A model generated the notes under the pieces. That model was not told where the DNA came from, did not search any database, and saw only the letters and a list, made by a program, of their open reading frames with translations. A program made the position numbers and the translations under genes. 64,000 nucleotides of DNA. Origin: Segetibacter koreensis DSM 18137 (GTDB lineage Bacteria; Bacteroidota; Bacteroidia; Chitinophagales; Chitinophagaceae). The first letter of the stretch is position 1. Every line of letters starts with the position of its first letter. The stretch lies in the NCBI RefSeq assembly GCF_000374045.1, contig NZ_KB893323.1, positions 62,001-126,000 of the forward strand, in the 5' to 3' direction. Of this stretch, positions 1-7,745 are shown in pieces.

Positions 1-992
1 TCTTTCATATTACGGTATTGCTCGACGATGGTAAACTCCATTTTAGCTTTGGCATGTTTGTGCAGAACGTTTTCTGCAATTTTTTTCAACCGCTCTGTGT
101 TATGCTGTAAACCTTCCCTCGTAAAATCACGCACAATAAATTCAATGGTTGCTTTCTCTGCCAAGCCCTCCACACGCACGGGGTGAACAAAACCTTCGCG
201 CTTTTTAGTTGTTTCCGGGCTAAATTCTTTTTTAGGAAGGGCAGCTAAAATTTCACCTGCGATCTTCAATGCATTTACCAGCCGACCTTTCGCATAACCG
301 GGATGTGCAATCACGCCATGAACCGTTATCGTAACTGCATCTGCACTAAATGTTTCATCTTCGAGAGTACCTAATTCACCGCCATCTAGTGTGTACCCAA
401 AATCAGCAGCCAATTTATTCATATCTAACCTAGCGGTTCCTTTTCCTATTTCCTCATCCGGGGTAAACAATATCCTTATCGTTCCATGGCTTACATGAGG
501 ATGAGTCATTAAAAAATTTGCCATATCCATTATTTCTGCCACTCCTGCTTTATCATCTGCTCCCAGCAAGGTAGTGCCGCTTGCAGTTATAATACTTTCT
601 CCTATATGTTCTTTCAGATATTTAAATTCTTTCACACTCAAAATCTGGGTAGTATCATCGGGAAGAGCAATATCCTTTCCATCATATTTTTCATGAAGAA
701 TAGGCTTTACATTAGTACCGCTGCAATCAGGGGCAGTATCTACGTGGCTGCAAAAACAAATAACCGGAACCTCTTTAGTGGTGTTTGAAGGAATTGTTGC
801 ATATACATATCCAAACTCATCTACATGCGCATCGCTTACTCCCATCGACAATAATTCTTCTACAAGTATATTACTCAAATTCTTCTGCTTCTCAGTAGAG
901 GGCGAAGCATTGCTTTGCGGATTACTTTGTGTATCAACCTGCACATATCTCAAAAATCTTTCAACGCATGTAAACTTATAACTATCAAACAT
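1..992 (-). CDS. pepT: Peptidase T (tripeptide aminopeptidase), 3' end beyond window
   Basis: Cytosolic zinc tripeptidase of the M20 family that removes N-terminal residues from tripeptides at the end of protein turnover. I translated the minus strand from the ATG at 992. It stays open to the window edge and gives 330 residues of a protein usually about 410 long, so the C-terminus is missing. Visible motifs are the first metal site SHVDTAPD (His83, Asp85), GADDKAG at 144-150, the catalytic and metal pair Glu180-Glu181 in PDEEIGKG, and the dimerisation-domain motif HPGYAKGR. The start gives a normal PepT N-terminus (MFDSYKFTCVERFLRYVQVDTQS begins the family). It is divergent from the CPBP gene across a 242-base spacer. 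It fits the peptide transporters and M1 peptidase elsewhere in the window. Confidence 0.95.
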   Translation of the reverse strand, partial: MFDSYKFTCVERFLRYVQVDTQSNPQSNASPSTEKQKNLSNILVEELLSMGVSDAHVDEFGYVYATIPSNTTKEVPVICFCSHVDTAPDCSGTNVKPILHEKYDGKDIALPDDTTQILSVKEFKYLKEHIGESIITASGTTLLGADDKAGVAEIMDMANFLMTHPHVSHGTIRILFTPDEEIGKGTARLDMNKLAADFGYTLDGGELGTLEDETFSADAVTITVHGVIAHPGYAKGRLVNALKIAGEILAALPKKEFSPETTKKREGFVHPVRVEGLAEKATIEFIVRDFTREGLQHNTERLKKIAENVLHKHAKAKMEFTIVEQYRNMK

Positions 993-1139
993 CTTTACTA
1001 ATTTTAGGCAAATTAGTTATTAGGACTGATGGAAAAAAACTGAAGTACAAATGTTAAAGGGTAACCGTTTCTGTTTATCGTAAGCCTGCATCCGAAGATT
1101 TTTTTATGATCCTTGCTATTTACTACTATTGCGCTTCTG

Positions 1140-1158
1140 TTGCGTCGCACTCTTGTAC
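1140..1158 (-). repeat. Short dispersed repeat, copy A (GTACAAG family)
   Basis: On the minus strand this reads GTACAAGAGTGCGACGCAA. It resembles two other intergenic sites at 3749-3767 and 17204-17222, which differ from each other at one of 19 bases. This copy is the most diverged. It lies in the spacer between pepT and the CPBP gene and has no obvious coding role. Confidence 0.4.
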
Positions 1159-1234
1159 TTTTATATCTTTATTCTGCATAAGCAACGATTGCTGATCTTA
1201 GCCAAAGATAAATACAGTATTTTAAAGTCATAAA

Positions 1235-2101
1235 ATGGAAATGAAACAAAAAGCACTTATAAAACAAGGCTGGCTCCGTGCTCTTATTTATTTTGCAGCG
1301 ATATCTACAATAGTGTATGTTTTTTCAAATTTCGGCAGTAATATTATAAGCCAATTTGAAGCAGGTACGGAAAAAGGAGACGAAAATGTACTGCAGTTTG
1401 GAATACTGTATTCTCTAATGGGGTTACTGATTTTCCTTTATACATGGCTATCAAGAAAATTTATAGATAGAAAAACTTTTTCCTCCCTTGGCTTTTCCTG
1501 GAAAGGTTATTCTAATGAAGCCGGGCTCGGTTTTTTTTCTGCGCTTGCCTTGCTAGGTGTCGGCTCTGTTATATTAATTGTAACAGGTTACCTTTCTTTC
1601 ATTTCAGTAAATTTTGATGCAGGCGGCTTGTTGATAGGAATTGTTATTATGCTTGTAGTTGCTTTTGTAGAAGAATTGTTGTTCAGAGGATATTTACTAA
1701 ACAATTTAATGCAATCAGTGAATAAGTGGGGAGCACTGAGTATCACTGCAGCTTTGTTTTCATTGTTTCATGGCTCTAACCCAGATATCTCTCTGTTTGC
1801 TGTTATAAACATTTTTTTAGCCGGAATTTTATTAGGCATAAATTATATTTTCACAAAGAATCTTTGGTTTGGCATTTTCTTCCATTTTGCCTGGAACTAT
1901 TTTCAGGGACCGGTATTAGGATACGAAGTAAGCGGATTAAAACTTACGAGCCTGTTGCAACAATCTATATCCGGACCTGAAGCCTTGACTGGTGGGCCTT
2001 TTGGTTTCGAAGGTTCATTGCTGTGCCCTTTATTATTTATTGTTGCCGTTTTAACTTTTTCATTCTTTTTTACAAAACGATATGGACAGACTTTTAATTA
2101 A
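1235..2101 (+). CDS. CPBP family intramembrane glutamic endopeptidase (CAAX/Abi)
   Basis: Multi-pass membrane protein of the CPBP (Rce1-like, PF02517) family, which cleave peptides within the membrane. The substrate is unknown. The three family motifs are all present: EELLFRGYL (Glu146, Glu147, Arg151), FSLFHG with His179, and HFAWN with His217 and Asn221. Hydrophobic segments lie at roughly 14-33, 54-71, 98-120, 132-150, 168-180 and 186-206, with a last helix near the C-terminus. Length (288 aa) is normal. A second Met at residue 3 is an equally possible start. It is monocistronic, with a hairpin just after its stop. Bacterial relatives are linked to bacteriocin self-immunity or protein maturation, but nothing next to it identifies its job. 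Confidence 0.85.
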   Translation: MEMKQKALIKQGWLRALIYFAAISTIVYVFSNFGSNIISQFEAGTEKGDENVLQFGILYSLMGLLIFLYTWLSRKFIDRKTFSSLGFSWKGYSNEAGLGFFSALALLGVGSVILIVTGYLSFISVNFDAGGLLIGIVIMLVVAFVEELLFRGYLLNNLMQSVNKWGALSITAALFSLFHGSNPDISLFAVINIFLAGILLGINYIFTKNLWFGIFFHFAWNYFQGPVLGYEVSGLKLTSLLQQSISGPEALTGGPFGFEGSLLCPLLFIVAVLTFSFFFTKRYGQTFN

Positions 2102-2106
2102 AGGTC

Positions 2107-2140
2107 TTGTAATGAAAAAAAAGCCTTTTATTCATTACAA
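2107..2140 (+). terminator. Hairpin after the CPBP gene
   Basis: TTGTAATGAA (2107-2116) pairs perfectly with TTCATTACAA (2131-2140), six bases after the CPBP stop codon. The following run of T is weak, so termination activity is uncertain. Confidence 0.4.
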
Positions 2141-2327
2141 ATTGTTTAAAACTTCTTCTTCAAAAAGCACAAAAAACGCTTTATTTATCTCTGCCTATTG
2201 CATTTTATATTTTTCTTGATTAACTTGGCTGACGTTTTTGGTTCAGGCAGGCATCTCACATCTTCACACTATTCGCCTTGCCAATGGGTTAATGTATTTA
2301 GTATCTCTCACCCTTAAAAAAAGTACT

Positions 2328-3722
2328 ATGCTCAATGAAACTTCTATTCAGGAATTCAGGGCAAATTTAAGAGGCCGGTTAATAGAACCTCAAGACCAAA
2401 ATTATGAGAATGCCCGGCAAGTGTACAATGCAATGATTAGTAAAAATCCCGCTTTAATTGCACTTTGTGCAGATGTCGGAGATGTAATACAGGCAGTAAA
2501 TTTTGCAAGAAAAAATAATATTCTTCTTTCCATTCGCAGCGGAGGCCATAACGCGGGTGGGTTAGGCATTTGTGATGAGGGACTGGTAATTGACCTTTCT
2601 CTCATGAAGTATACGCTAATTGATCCAAAAGCCAGAACAGTAGTTGCAGGTGGAGGATGCACTTGGGGAGATATTGACCATGCAACCCATGCATTTGGCT
2701 TGGCTACACCCAGCGGCATTATTTCGACTACGGGTGTTGGAGGATTGACTTCAGGTGGTGGCATTGGGTACCTAACCCGCAAGTGCGGCCTTACCATTGA
2801 TAACCTTTTGTCCGTAGATATGGTACTGGCTGACGGAAGTTTTGTTACAGCAAACCAGGAACAAAACAATGACCTGTTCTGGGCTGTAAGAGGCGGAGGC
2901 GGAAACTTTGGAGTAATTACAGATTTCAAATTCAAGCTTCACCCAATTGACACTGTCTATGCAGGGCCAATGTTGTGGGAACTAAGTGAAGCAAGAGAGG
3001 TGATGAAGTGGTACGATAAACTGATAAAAACAGCACCGGATGATTTAAACGGCTTTTTTGCTTTTCTCACTGTTCCTCCGGCACCTCCGTTTCCCCAGCA
3101 TCTTCATCTAAAAAAAATGTGTGGTATAGTGTGGACCTATACAGGACCTATGGATAAAGCTGAAGAAACATTTAAACCTATAAGGGCATTTAAAACTCCT
3201 GCTCTTGACTTCGTTGGTCCAATACCACACCCTGCTTTGCAAAGCATGTTTGATGCACTTTATCCCCCCGGATTGCAATGGTACTGGAGGGCTGATTTTG
3301 TTAAGGACTTAACTGATAATGCTATTGAAGAACATCTTCGTTTTGCCGAGACACTTCCTTCTATGCATTCAACCATGCATATGTATCCCATCAATGGAGC
3401 CGCATCTCGCGTAGGCAATAATGAGACGGCATGGAGTAACCGCGATGCTACATGGGCAATGGTTATGGTTGGCGTCGATGCTGACCCGGCTAACAAAGAG
3501 AAAATAACGTCCTGGACTAAAGATTATTGGGAAGCAGTGCATCCTTATTCTACCAGGGGGGCTTACGTTAACTTTTTAATGGATGATGAGGGTGAAGACC
3601 GGATAAAAGCAACGTATGGTGATAACTATGAAAAGTTAGTGAAGATCAAGAGTAAGTATGATCCCGATAATTTATTCAGGGTTAACCAGAATATAAAACC
3701 TTCTGTAAAAGAGCCTGCATAA
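2328..3722 (+). CDS. FAD-linked oxidoreductase, berberine-bridge type (BBE)
   Basis: Flavoprotein of the PCMH/BBE fold that oxidises alcohols or sugars with FAD. The substrate is unknown. The FAD domain spans about residues 40-215. SGGHN at 71-75 carries His74, the usual covalent FAD attachment. The position that is Cys in bicovalent members (GxC-TxG) is Ile132 in GIISTTG, so a single covalent bond is expected. RKCGLTIDNL and GGGGNFGVIT follow, and the C-terminal BBE motif is YDPDNLFRVNQNI. The frame stays open upstream to a TTG at 2238, but I chose the ATG at 2328 because it gives 464 aa, a normal length, and the extra 30 residues look unlike the family. No signal peptide is seen. It stands alone between the CPBP gene and a convergent FKBP gene. 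Confidence 0.88.
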   Translation: MLNETSIQEFRANLRGRLIEPQDQNYENARQVYNAMISKNPALIALCADVGDVIQAVNFARKNNILLSIRSGGHNAGGLGICDEGLVIDLSLMKYTLIDPKARTVVAGGGCTWGDIDHATHAFGLATPSGIISTTGVGGLTSGGGIGYLTRKCGLTIDNLLSVDMVLADGSFVTANQEQNNDLFWAVRGGGGNFGVITDFKFKLHPIDTVYAGPMLWELSEAREVMKWYDKLIKTAPDDLNGFFAFLTVPPAPPFPQHLHLKKMCGIVWTYTGPMDKAEETFKPIRAFKTPALDFVGPIPHPALQSMFDALYPPGLQWYWRADFVKDLTDNAIEEHLRFAETLPSMHSTMHMYPINGAASRVGNNETAWSNRDATWAMVMVGVDADPANKEKITSWTKDYWEAVHPYSTRGAYVNFLMDDEGEDRIKATYGDNYEKLVKIKSKYDPDNLFRVNQNIKPSVKEPA

Positions 3723-3748
3723 TTAACATGTTGAATTGAGAAAAAACT

Positions 3749-3767
3749 GTACAAGTGAGTGACACAA
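3749..3767 (+). repeat. Short dispersed repeat, copy B (GTACAAG family)
   Basis: GTACAAGTGAGTGACACAA matches copy C at 17204-17222 at 18 of 19 positions. It lies in the convergent spacer between the FAD oxidoreductase and the FKBP gene. Confidence 0.5.
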
Positions 3768-3806
3768 GAATGTTGAGTAGGTTGCCGCTGCTAAGCACAT
3801 AAACAG

Positions 3807-3838
3807 AACAGGCTGGCAGCGTAAACCACCAACCTGTT
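3807..3838 (-). terminator. Terminator hairpin for the FKBP gene
   Basis: AACAGG-C-TGG (3808-3816) pairs with CCA-A-CCTGTT (3829-3838). The single C/A mismatch becomes a U-G wobble in the minus-strand RNA, so the structure favours the minus strand. That fits its place 30 bases after the FKBP stop. The T-run is weak. Confidence 0.5.
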
Positions 3839-3868
3839 ATTAGTTATTAATAGATTGCTTATAAATGA

Positions 3869-4327
3869 TTATGGCATTATAATCAGCGGACTCTTTCCTC
3901 CTATGATCTCTACCAGCTCCAGGTCAAAAGTCAGGTCTTCACCTGCTAAAGGGTGGTTTGCGTCAAGTATTACCGCATCCTCTTTAACCTCTCTTATAAT
4001 TACCGGGAAATTTTGTCCCGAGCCATTACTCATATTCAACTGCATACCCACTTCAGGTGTTACGTCTTCAGGGAAACGATCGCGGGGAAATTCCATAAAA
4101 AGGTCTTCCTGTTTTTGCCCGTACGCTTCATCTACAGGAATATTTATAGTTTTCTTTTCTCCCACAGTCATACCTGTAACACCGCTGTCAAAACCGGCAA
4201 TCACACTTCCGCTTCCCACTTCAAATTCAAGTGGTTCACGCCCTTCACTACTATCGAAAGTTGTGCCGTCGGTTAATTTTCCATGATAGTGAACCTTAAC
4301 GGTATCACCACTTTTTACTTGTTGCAT
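3869..4327 (-). CDS. FKBP-type peptidyl-prolyl cis-trans isomerase, SlyD-like
   Basis: Cytosolic prolyl isomerase and folding helper. The N-terminal half has the FKBP core (VKVHYHGKLTDGTTFDSS, then PLEFEVGSGSVIAGFD). The segment around residues 70-125 is the inserted IF chaperone domain of SlyD-type proteins (EAYGQKQEDLFMEFPRDRFP). The core resumes with DANHPLAGEDLTFDLELVEI, a SlyD signature. At 152 aa it lacks the His/Cys-rich metal-binding tail of E. coli SlyD and ends soon after the core, so a nickel role is unlikely. The start is the only good Met and gives a typical N-terminus. There is no signal peptide. It is monocistronic and convergent with the FAD oxidoreductase gene. Confidence 0.93.
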   Translation of the reverse strand: MQQVKSGDTVKVHYHGKLTDGTTFDSSEGREPLEFEVGSGSVIAGFDSGVTGMTVGEKKTINIPVDEAYGQKQEDLFMEFPRDRFPEDVTPEVGMQLNMSNGSGQNFPVIIREVKEDAVILDANHPLAGEDLTFDLELVEIIGGKSPLIIMP

Positions 4328-4515
4328 ATTTGTTGGTTTAAATTAAAACTGGATTAAATGTACAGATTGTGCCTTATAATTCTCTATTTTATACCCTAAA
4401 AACAACTTAAAACTACTATACAAAACACAAAACACTTGCCACAATAAGTATTTTTTACAATACAATTTCTGTCAAAAGACAACAAAATAAAATGATTAAT
4501 AAAGAAATGGCAAAT

Positions 4516-4523
4516 TAAATTTG
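4516..4523 (+). promoter_or_regulatory. Bacteroidota -7 promoter element before the NamZ-type gene
   Basis: TAAATTTG matches the consensus TAnnTTTG. It ends five bases before an ATG at 4528, so the in-frame ATG at 4555 is the more likely translation start. No clear TTTG -33 box is seen. Confidence 0.45.
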
Positions 4524-4554
4524 CGTTATGCACTCCCCTGAACTATTACAAAAA

Positions 4555-5862
4555 ATGAGAAAAACTTGGCTTTTGATTTTTATTTTCTTTTTGCCCATTG
4601 CGTTTATTATTGCGCAAAAGCCGGTCCATACTGCAAATAAAGTTGCCTTGAAAAATATTCATTCCCACACTCAAGACGGAAAAATTTTGCCGGGCGCATA
4701 CCAGACAAAAGAATATTTACCGCTTCTACAAGGAAAACGTGTCGGCGTGTTTGCAAATAATACGGCGATGATTGGTAAAACTCATTTGGTCGATTCACTT
4801 CAAAAACTGGGAGTAAATATTACAAAAATATTTGGTCCGGAACATGGTTTTCGCGGTACAGCAAATGCAGGAGAGAAAGTAGATAGTTATACCGACTCAC
4901 AAACAGGCATACCAGTAGTTTCTTTATATGGCAAAAAAAGGAAACCTTCAAAAGAAGACCTGTCAAATGTAGATGTATTGCTGTTTGACATACAGGATGT
5001 AGGAGTTCGGTTTTATACTTACATATCTTCTCTACAAGAATTTATTGAAAGTTCGCTGCAATATAGTAAGCCTCTTATTATTTTAGACAGGCCAAACCCT
5101 AATGGTTTTTATGTTGATGGTCCCGTGCTTGATACCGCTTTCAGAAGCTTTGTTGGAATGCAACCCGTTCCTGTTGTTTATGGTATGACCATTGGAGAAT
5201 ATGCCAAGTTTCTTGTTGGAGAAAATTTGCTCAACAGGGATACAACTTCTACAGTAGGTTCTACAAAAAAAAACAAGGGCCTAAATATGACAGTTATAAA
5301 ATGTCGTAACTATACTCACAGTAGTAAATATGTGTTACCCGACAAGCCTTCGCCCAATCTTCCTGACGCCGGGTCGGTCTACTGGTATCCGTCCATCTGC
5401 TTCTTTGAAGGAACTGTTTTAAGTGAAGGTCGGGGAACGGATAAACCTTTTCAAATTTTCGGTCATCCTTCTTTACCCCAAAATTTATATTCCTTTACCC
5501 CTGTTGCCAATGCCGGTGCAAGTGACCCAAAACTTAAAAACCAGTTGTGCTACGGATGGAACATTTCTGGTAGTAATGAACAAATACTAAAAGAGATCAA
5601 TAATCACATCCAGATAAAGTACTTGCTTGAGGCTTATAAACTTTTTCCTGACAAAGAAAATTTTTTTATAAAAGCCCGGAAAGCTAACGCCAAACCCACT
5701 GATTATTTTTTTAACAAACTTGCAGGTAATGCTGAGTTGATGCAACAAATTATCGATGGAAAAAGTGAAGCAGAGATCAGGAAAAGTTGGGAACCAAAGT
5801 TATCAGCATTTAAAAAAATAAGGAAAAAGTATCTATTGTACCAGGATACGCATCAATATTAA
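4555..5862 (+). CDS. DUF1343 / NamZ-type exo-beta-N-acetylmuramidase, exported
   Basis: Family of secreted or periplasmic enzymes. The characterised member NamZ of Bacillus removes terminal N-acetylmuramic acid from peptidoglycan fragments. Seen here: a signal peptide (MRKTWLLIF, hydrophobic to about residue 20, ending IIAQ), the family hallmark GPEHGFRG at 94-101, VLLFDIQDVGVRFYTYISSL, LDRPNPNG and SEGRGTDKPF. Full length (435 aa) is normal. An ATG at 4528 would add nine residues, but it lies five bases from a -7 promoter element and spoils the signal peptide, so 4555 is preferred. The likely role is recycling of cell-wall sugar, the organism's own or another's. No MurNAc kinase or etherase lies nearby to support one over the other. 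Confidence 0.9.
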   Translation: MRKTWLLIFIFFLPIAFIIAQKPVHTANKVALKNIHSHTQDGKILPGAYQTKEYLPLLQGKRVGVFANNTAMIGKTHLVDSLQKLGVNITKIFGPEHGFRGTANAGEKVDSYTDSQTGIPVVSLYGKKRKPSKEDLSNVDVLLFDIQDVGVRFYTYISSLQEFIESSLQYSKPLIILDRPNPNGFYVDGPVLDTAFRSFVGMQPVPVVYGMTIGEYAKFLVGENLLNRDTTSTVGSTKKNKGLNMTVIKCRNYTHSSKYVLPDKPSPNLPDAGSVYWYPSICFFEGTVLSEGRGTDKPFQIFGHPSLPQNLYSFTPVANAGASDPKLKNQLCYGWNISGSNEQILKEINNHIQIKYLLEAYKLFPDKENFFIKARKANAKPTDYFFNKLAGNAELMQQIIDGKSEAEIRKSWEPKLSAFKKIRKKYLLYQDTHQY

Positions 5863-5875
5863 AGTAGGCAGTCGT

Positions 5876-5908
5876 TTTGAACAGGTTAGAAATAATCTTT
5901 TACTTTTG
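5876..5908 (+). promoter_or_regulatory. Promoter of fmt (TTTG-21-TACTTTTG)
   Basis: TTTG at 5876-5879 and TACTTTTG at 5901-5908 match the Bacteroidota -33 and -7 boxes with a 21-base spacer. The fmt ATG at 5913 follows only four bases later, so the transcript may be nearly leaderless. Confidence 0.6.
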
Positions 5909-5912
5909 ATAT

Positions 5913-6884
5913 ATGTCGGAAAATTTCAGCTCTCCTCTATCCCAAACTCCTGCGCTACGAATAGTATTTATGGGAACACCGGAGTTTGCCGTTGCGTCTT
6001 TAAGTGCGCTGGTAGAAGCAGGTTTTAATATTGTAGGAGTTATTACTGCACCCGATAAGCCTGCTGGCCGAGGATTGAAACTGACTGAGAGCGCGGTAAA
6101 AAAATATGCTGTTGAAAAGGGATTACATATATTACAACCGGAAAAATTAAAAAACCCTGATTTTCTTGCAGAATTAAAAGCACTAAAAGCCAATTTGCAG
6201 GTAGTTGTTGCATTTCGTATGCTACCTGAAATTGTTTGGAATATGCCCCTCTATGGAACTATTAATCTTCACGGTTCACTTCTTCCTCAATATCGCGGCG
6301 CGGCGCCTATAAACTGGGCAATTATAAACGGTGAAAAAGAAACAGGGGTTACTACTTTCAAACTGCAGCAGGAGATTGATACAGGCAATATTTTATTACA
6401 GGAAACAATACCTATTGGTGAAAATGATACCGCAGGGTACATACATGATGTAATGAAAGAAATTGGTGCGAATTTGCTTGTGGCAACAGTAAAGGGAATT
6501 GAAGACGGTTCTCTACAGGAAACGGCTCAATCAGAAGCGGTACAACAGGTTAGCGGTGAATTAAAACACGCTCCTAAGTTATTCACCACAGATTGTACTA
6601 TTAATTGGAATAAAACATGCGATGAAGTACATAACCTTATAAGAGGATTATCTCCTTATCCAGGCGCTATTACTACCTTAGAAGGCAAAATTTTAAAAAT
6701 TTACAGCAGCACTAAAGAAAAAACTACTCCAAAACATACTGCAGGAACCTTTGCAACTGATGGCAAAACATTTTTAAAATTTGCCACTTCAGATGGCTAC
6801 ATTCACGCTACCGAAATTCAACTGGAAGGAAAAAAAAGGATAGGCATTGAAGATTTTCTCCGAGGGTACAGATTTAATAAGTAA
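5913..6884 (+). CDS. fmt: Methionyl-tRNA formyltransferase
   Basis: Formylates the initiator Met-tRNA with 10-formyl-tetrahydrofolate in the cytosol. The N-terminal Rossmann-like domain begins RIVFMGTPEFAV (16-27). The active-site segment is INLHGSLLPQYRGAAPI with Asn118 and His120, and EIDTGNI supplies Asp156. The C-terminal tRNA-binding domain (about 220-323) includes RGLSPYPGA. Length (323 aa) is normal with a slightly long N-terminus of about 15 residues. No other start codon exists between 5913 and the essential beta strand, so the ATG at 5913 is needed even though it sits four bases after the promoter -7 box. It follows the NamZ-type gene by 50 bases but has its own promoter. Confidence 0.97.
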   Translation: MSENFSSPLSQTPALRIVFMGTPEFAVASLSALVEAGFNIVGVITAPDKPAGRGLKLTESAVKKYAVEKGLHILQPEKLKNPDFLAELKALKANLQVVVAFRMLPEIVWNMPLYGTINLHGSLLPQYRGAAPINWAIINGEKETGVTTFKLQQEIDTGNILLQETIPIGENDTAGYIHDVMKEIGANLLVATVKGIEDGSLQETAQSEAVQQVSGELKHAPKLFTTDCTINWNKTCDEVHNLIRGLSPYPGAITTLEGKILKIYSSTKEKTTPKHTAGTFATDGKTFLKFATSDGYIHATEIQLEGKKRIGIEDFLRGYRFNK

Positions 6885-7004
6885 AATGAAAAAGGGGTGT
6901 GAGAGTATCTGCCAACTGTTTTGATGAATATGCGTATTTCGTCTGATTCTTTTATCTCGCTCGGGCTAATCTCAAAATAGTGGACGCCATAGGTTCATAA
7001 ATTA

Positions 7005-7418
7005 TTATGCAAAGAAAACTGGCTTTTCCTCTCCTCTTTTAAAATTTCGCACCCATTGGTTTAATTTATCTGAAGAAACAGGAAAAACTTTTTCCGTAAC
7101 TTGTTTTTGTGGACATTCAACTATATTCATCTTATACAGGTTGTTCGCAATATCCTCCACCACGTCTTCTTTGTCTGCTTTATCAAAAGTATACACCTTT
7201 CCCGAATCAATCTGAAACAATAATTGCTTTGGAAGATTTGTAAGTCTGTTACTTTCAGCTGTTTCTACTGGTAATGCTTTAAAATATTCGCCTTCCCTGA
7301 ATACCTCAAATTTGACAGGCACATATTTTATCACATTTCCCGGACACCGATACTTTACATTGATAAAGAGATCAGCAACTTTATGCATCGCCGCGGTAAT
7401 AACTACGAGGTTTGTCAT
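7005..7418 (-). CDS. Uncharacterised protein, 137 aa
   Basis: I do not recognise this family. The protein is soluble, with no signal peptide or membrane segment, and mixes beta-type stretches (KYVPVKFEVFREGEYFKALP) with a helical acidic segment (DKEDVVEDIANNLYKM). The C-terminus is basic (WVRNFKRGEEKPVF). Two Cys (RCPGN and ECPQKQ) do not form a clear metal site. A second start at residue 11 (ATG, 7386-7388) is possible. It stands alone between fmt, which is convergent, and the CHASE3 kinase gene, which is on the same strand more than 300 bases away. Reading-frame length and sensible composition support a real gene, but function is unknown. Confidence 0.7.
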   Translation of the reverse strand: MTNLVVITAAMHKVADLFINVKYRCPGNVIKYVPVKFEVFREGEYFKALPVETAESNRLTNLPKQLLFQIDSGKVYTFDKADKEDVVEDIANNLYKMNIVECPQKQVTEKVFPVSSDKLNQWVRNFKRGEEKPVFFA

Positions 7419-7745
7419 AACATATCAGATTACACTGGTTAGAAAAATAGATTTAAAGTAGTCGCAAAAACCATCGTGAAAAAGATAAACTTATTAACTT
7501 AAGCTGATTTGGCTGGCGAAGAATTCCTTACTCTTATCATGTGTTATCGGCTGGAGATATATCCATTATAAAAATACGACTTTTCGTATTTCATTTGATG
7601 AAAATATATAAAAGATAAAATTTGAATGAGAAAAAATAACAATAACTACATTTTTGTTGAACTATAAGAATATCAATTTAAAACATATAAAGTGAAAAGC
7701 ACTTATTACCTTTTAAATTTACCCTACATTAAAGATCTTGGTAAT
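7419..7745. other. AT-rich spacer, no gene seen
   Basis: These 327 bases between two minus-strand genes are strongly AT-rich. The only structure I find is a small inverted repeat (AATACG ... CGTATT near 7576-7591). I see no convincing promoter, terminator or small gene. Confidence 0.5.

Noticed and set aside
2402-2935. Minus-strand open frame of 177 codons
   Set aside because: It lies inside the FAD oxidoreductase gene and has low-complexity Ser/Pro/Thr composition, as expected of an antisense frame.
3855-4286. Plus-strand open frame of 143 codons
   Set aside because: It is antisense to the FKBP gene, which has clear family motifs.
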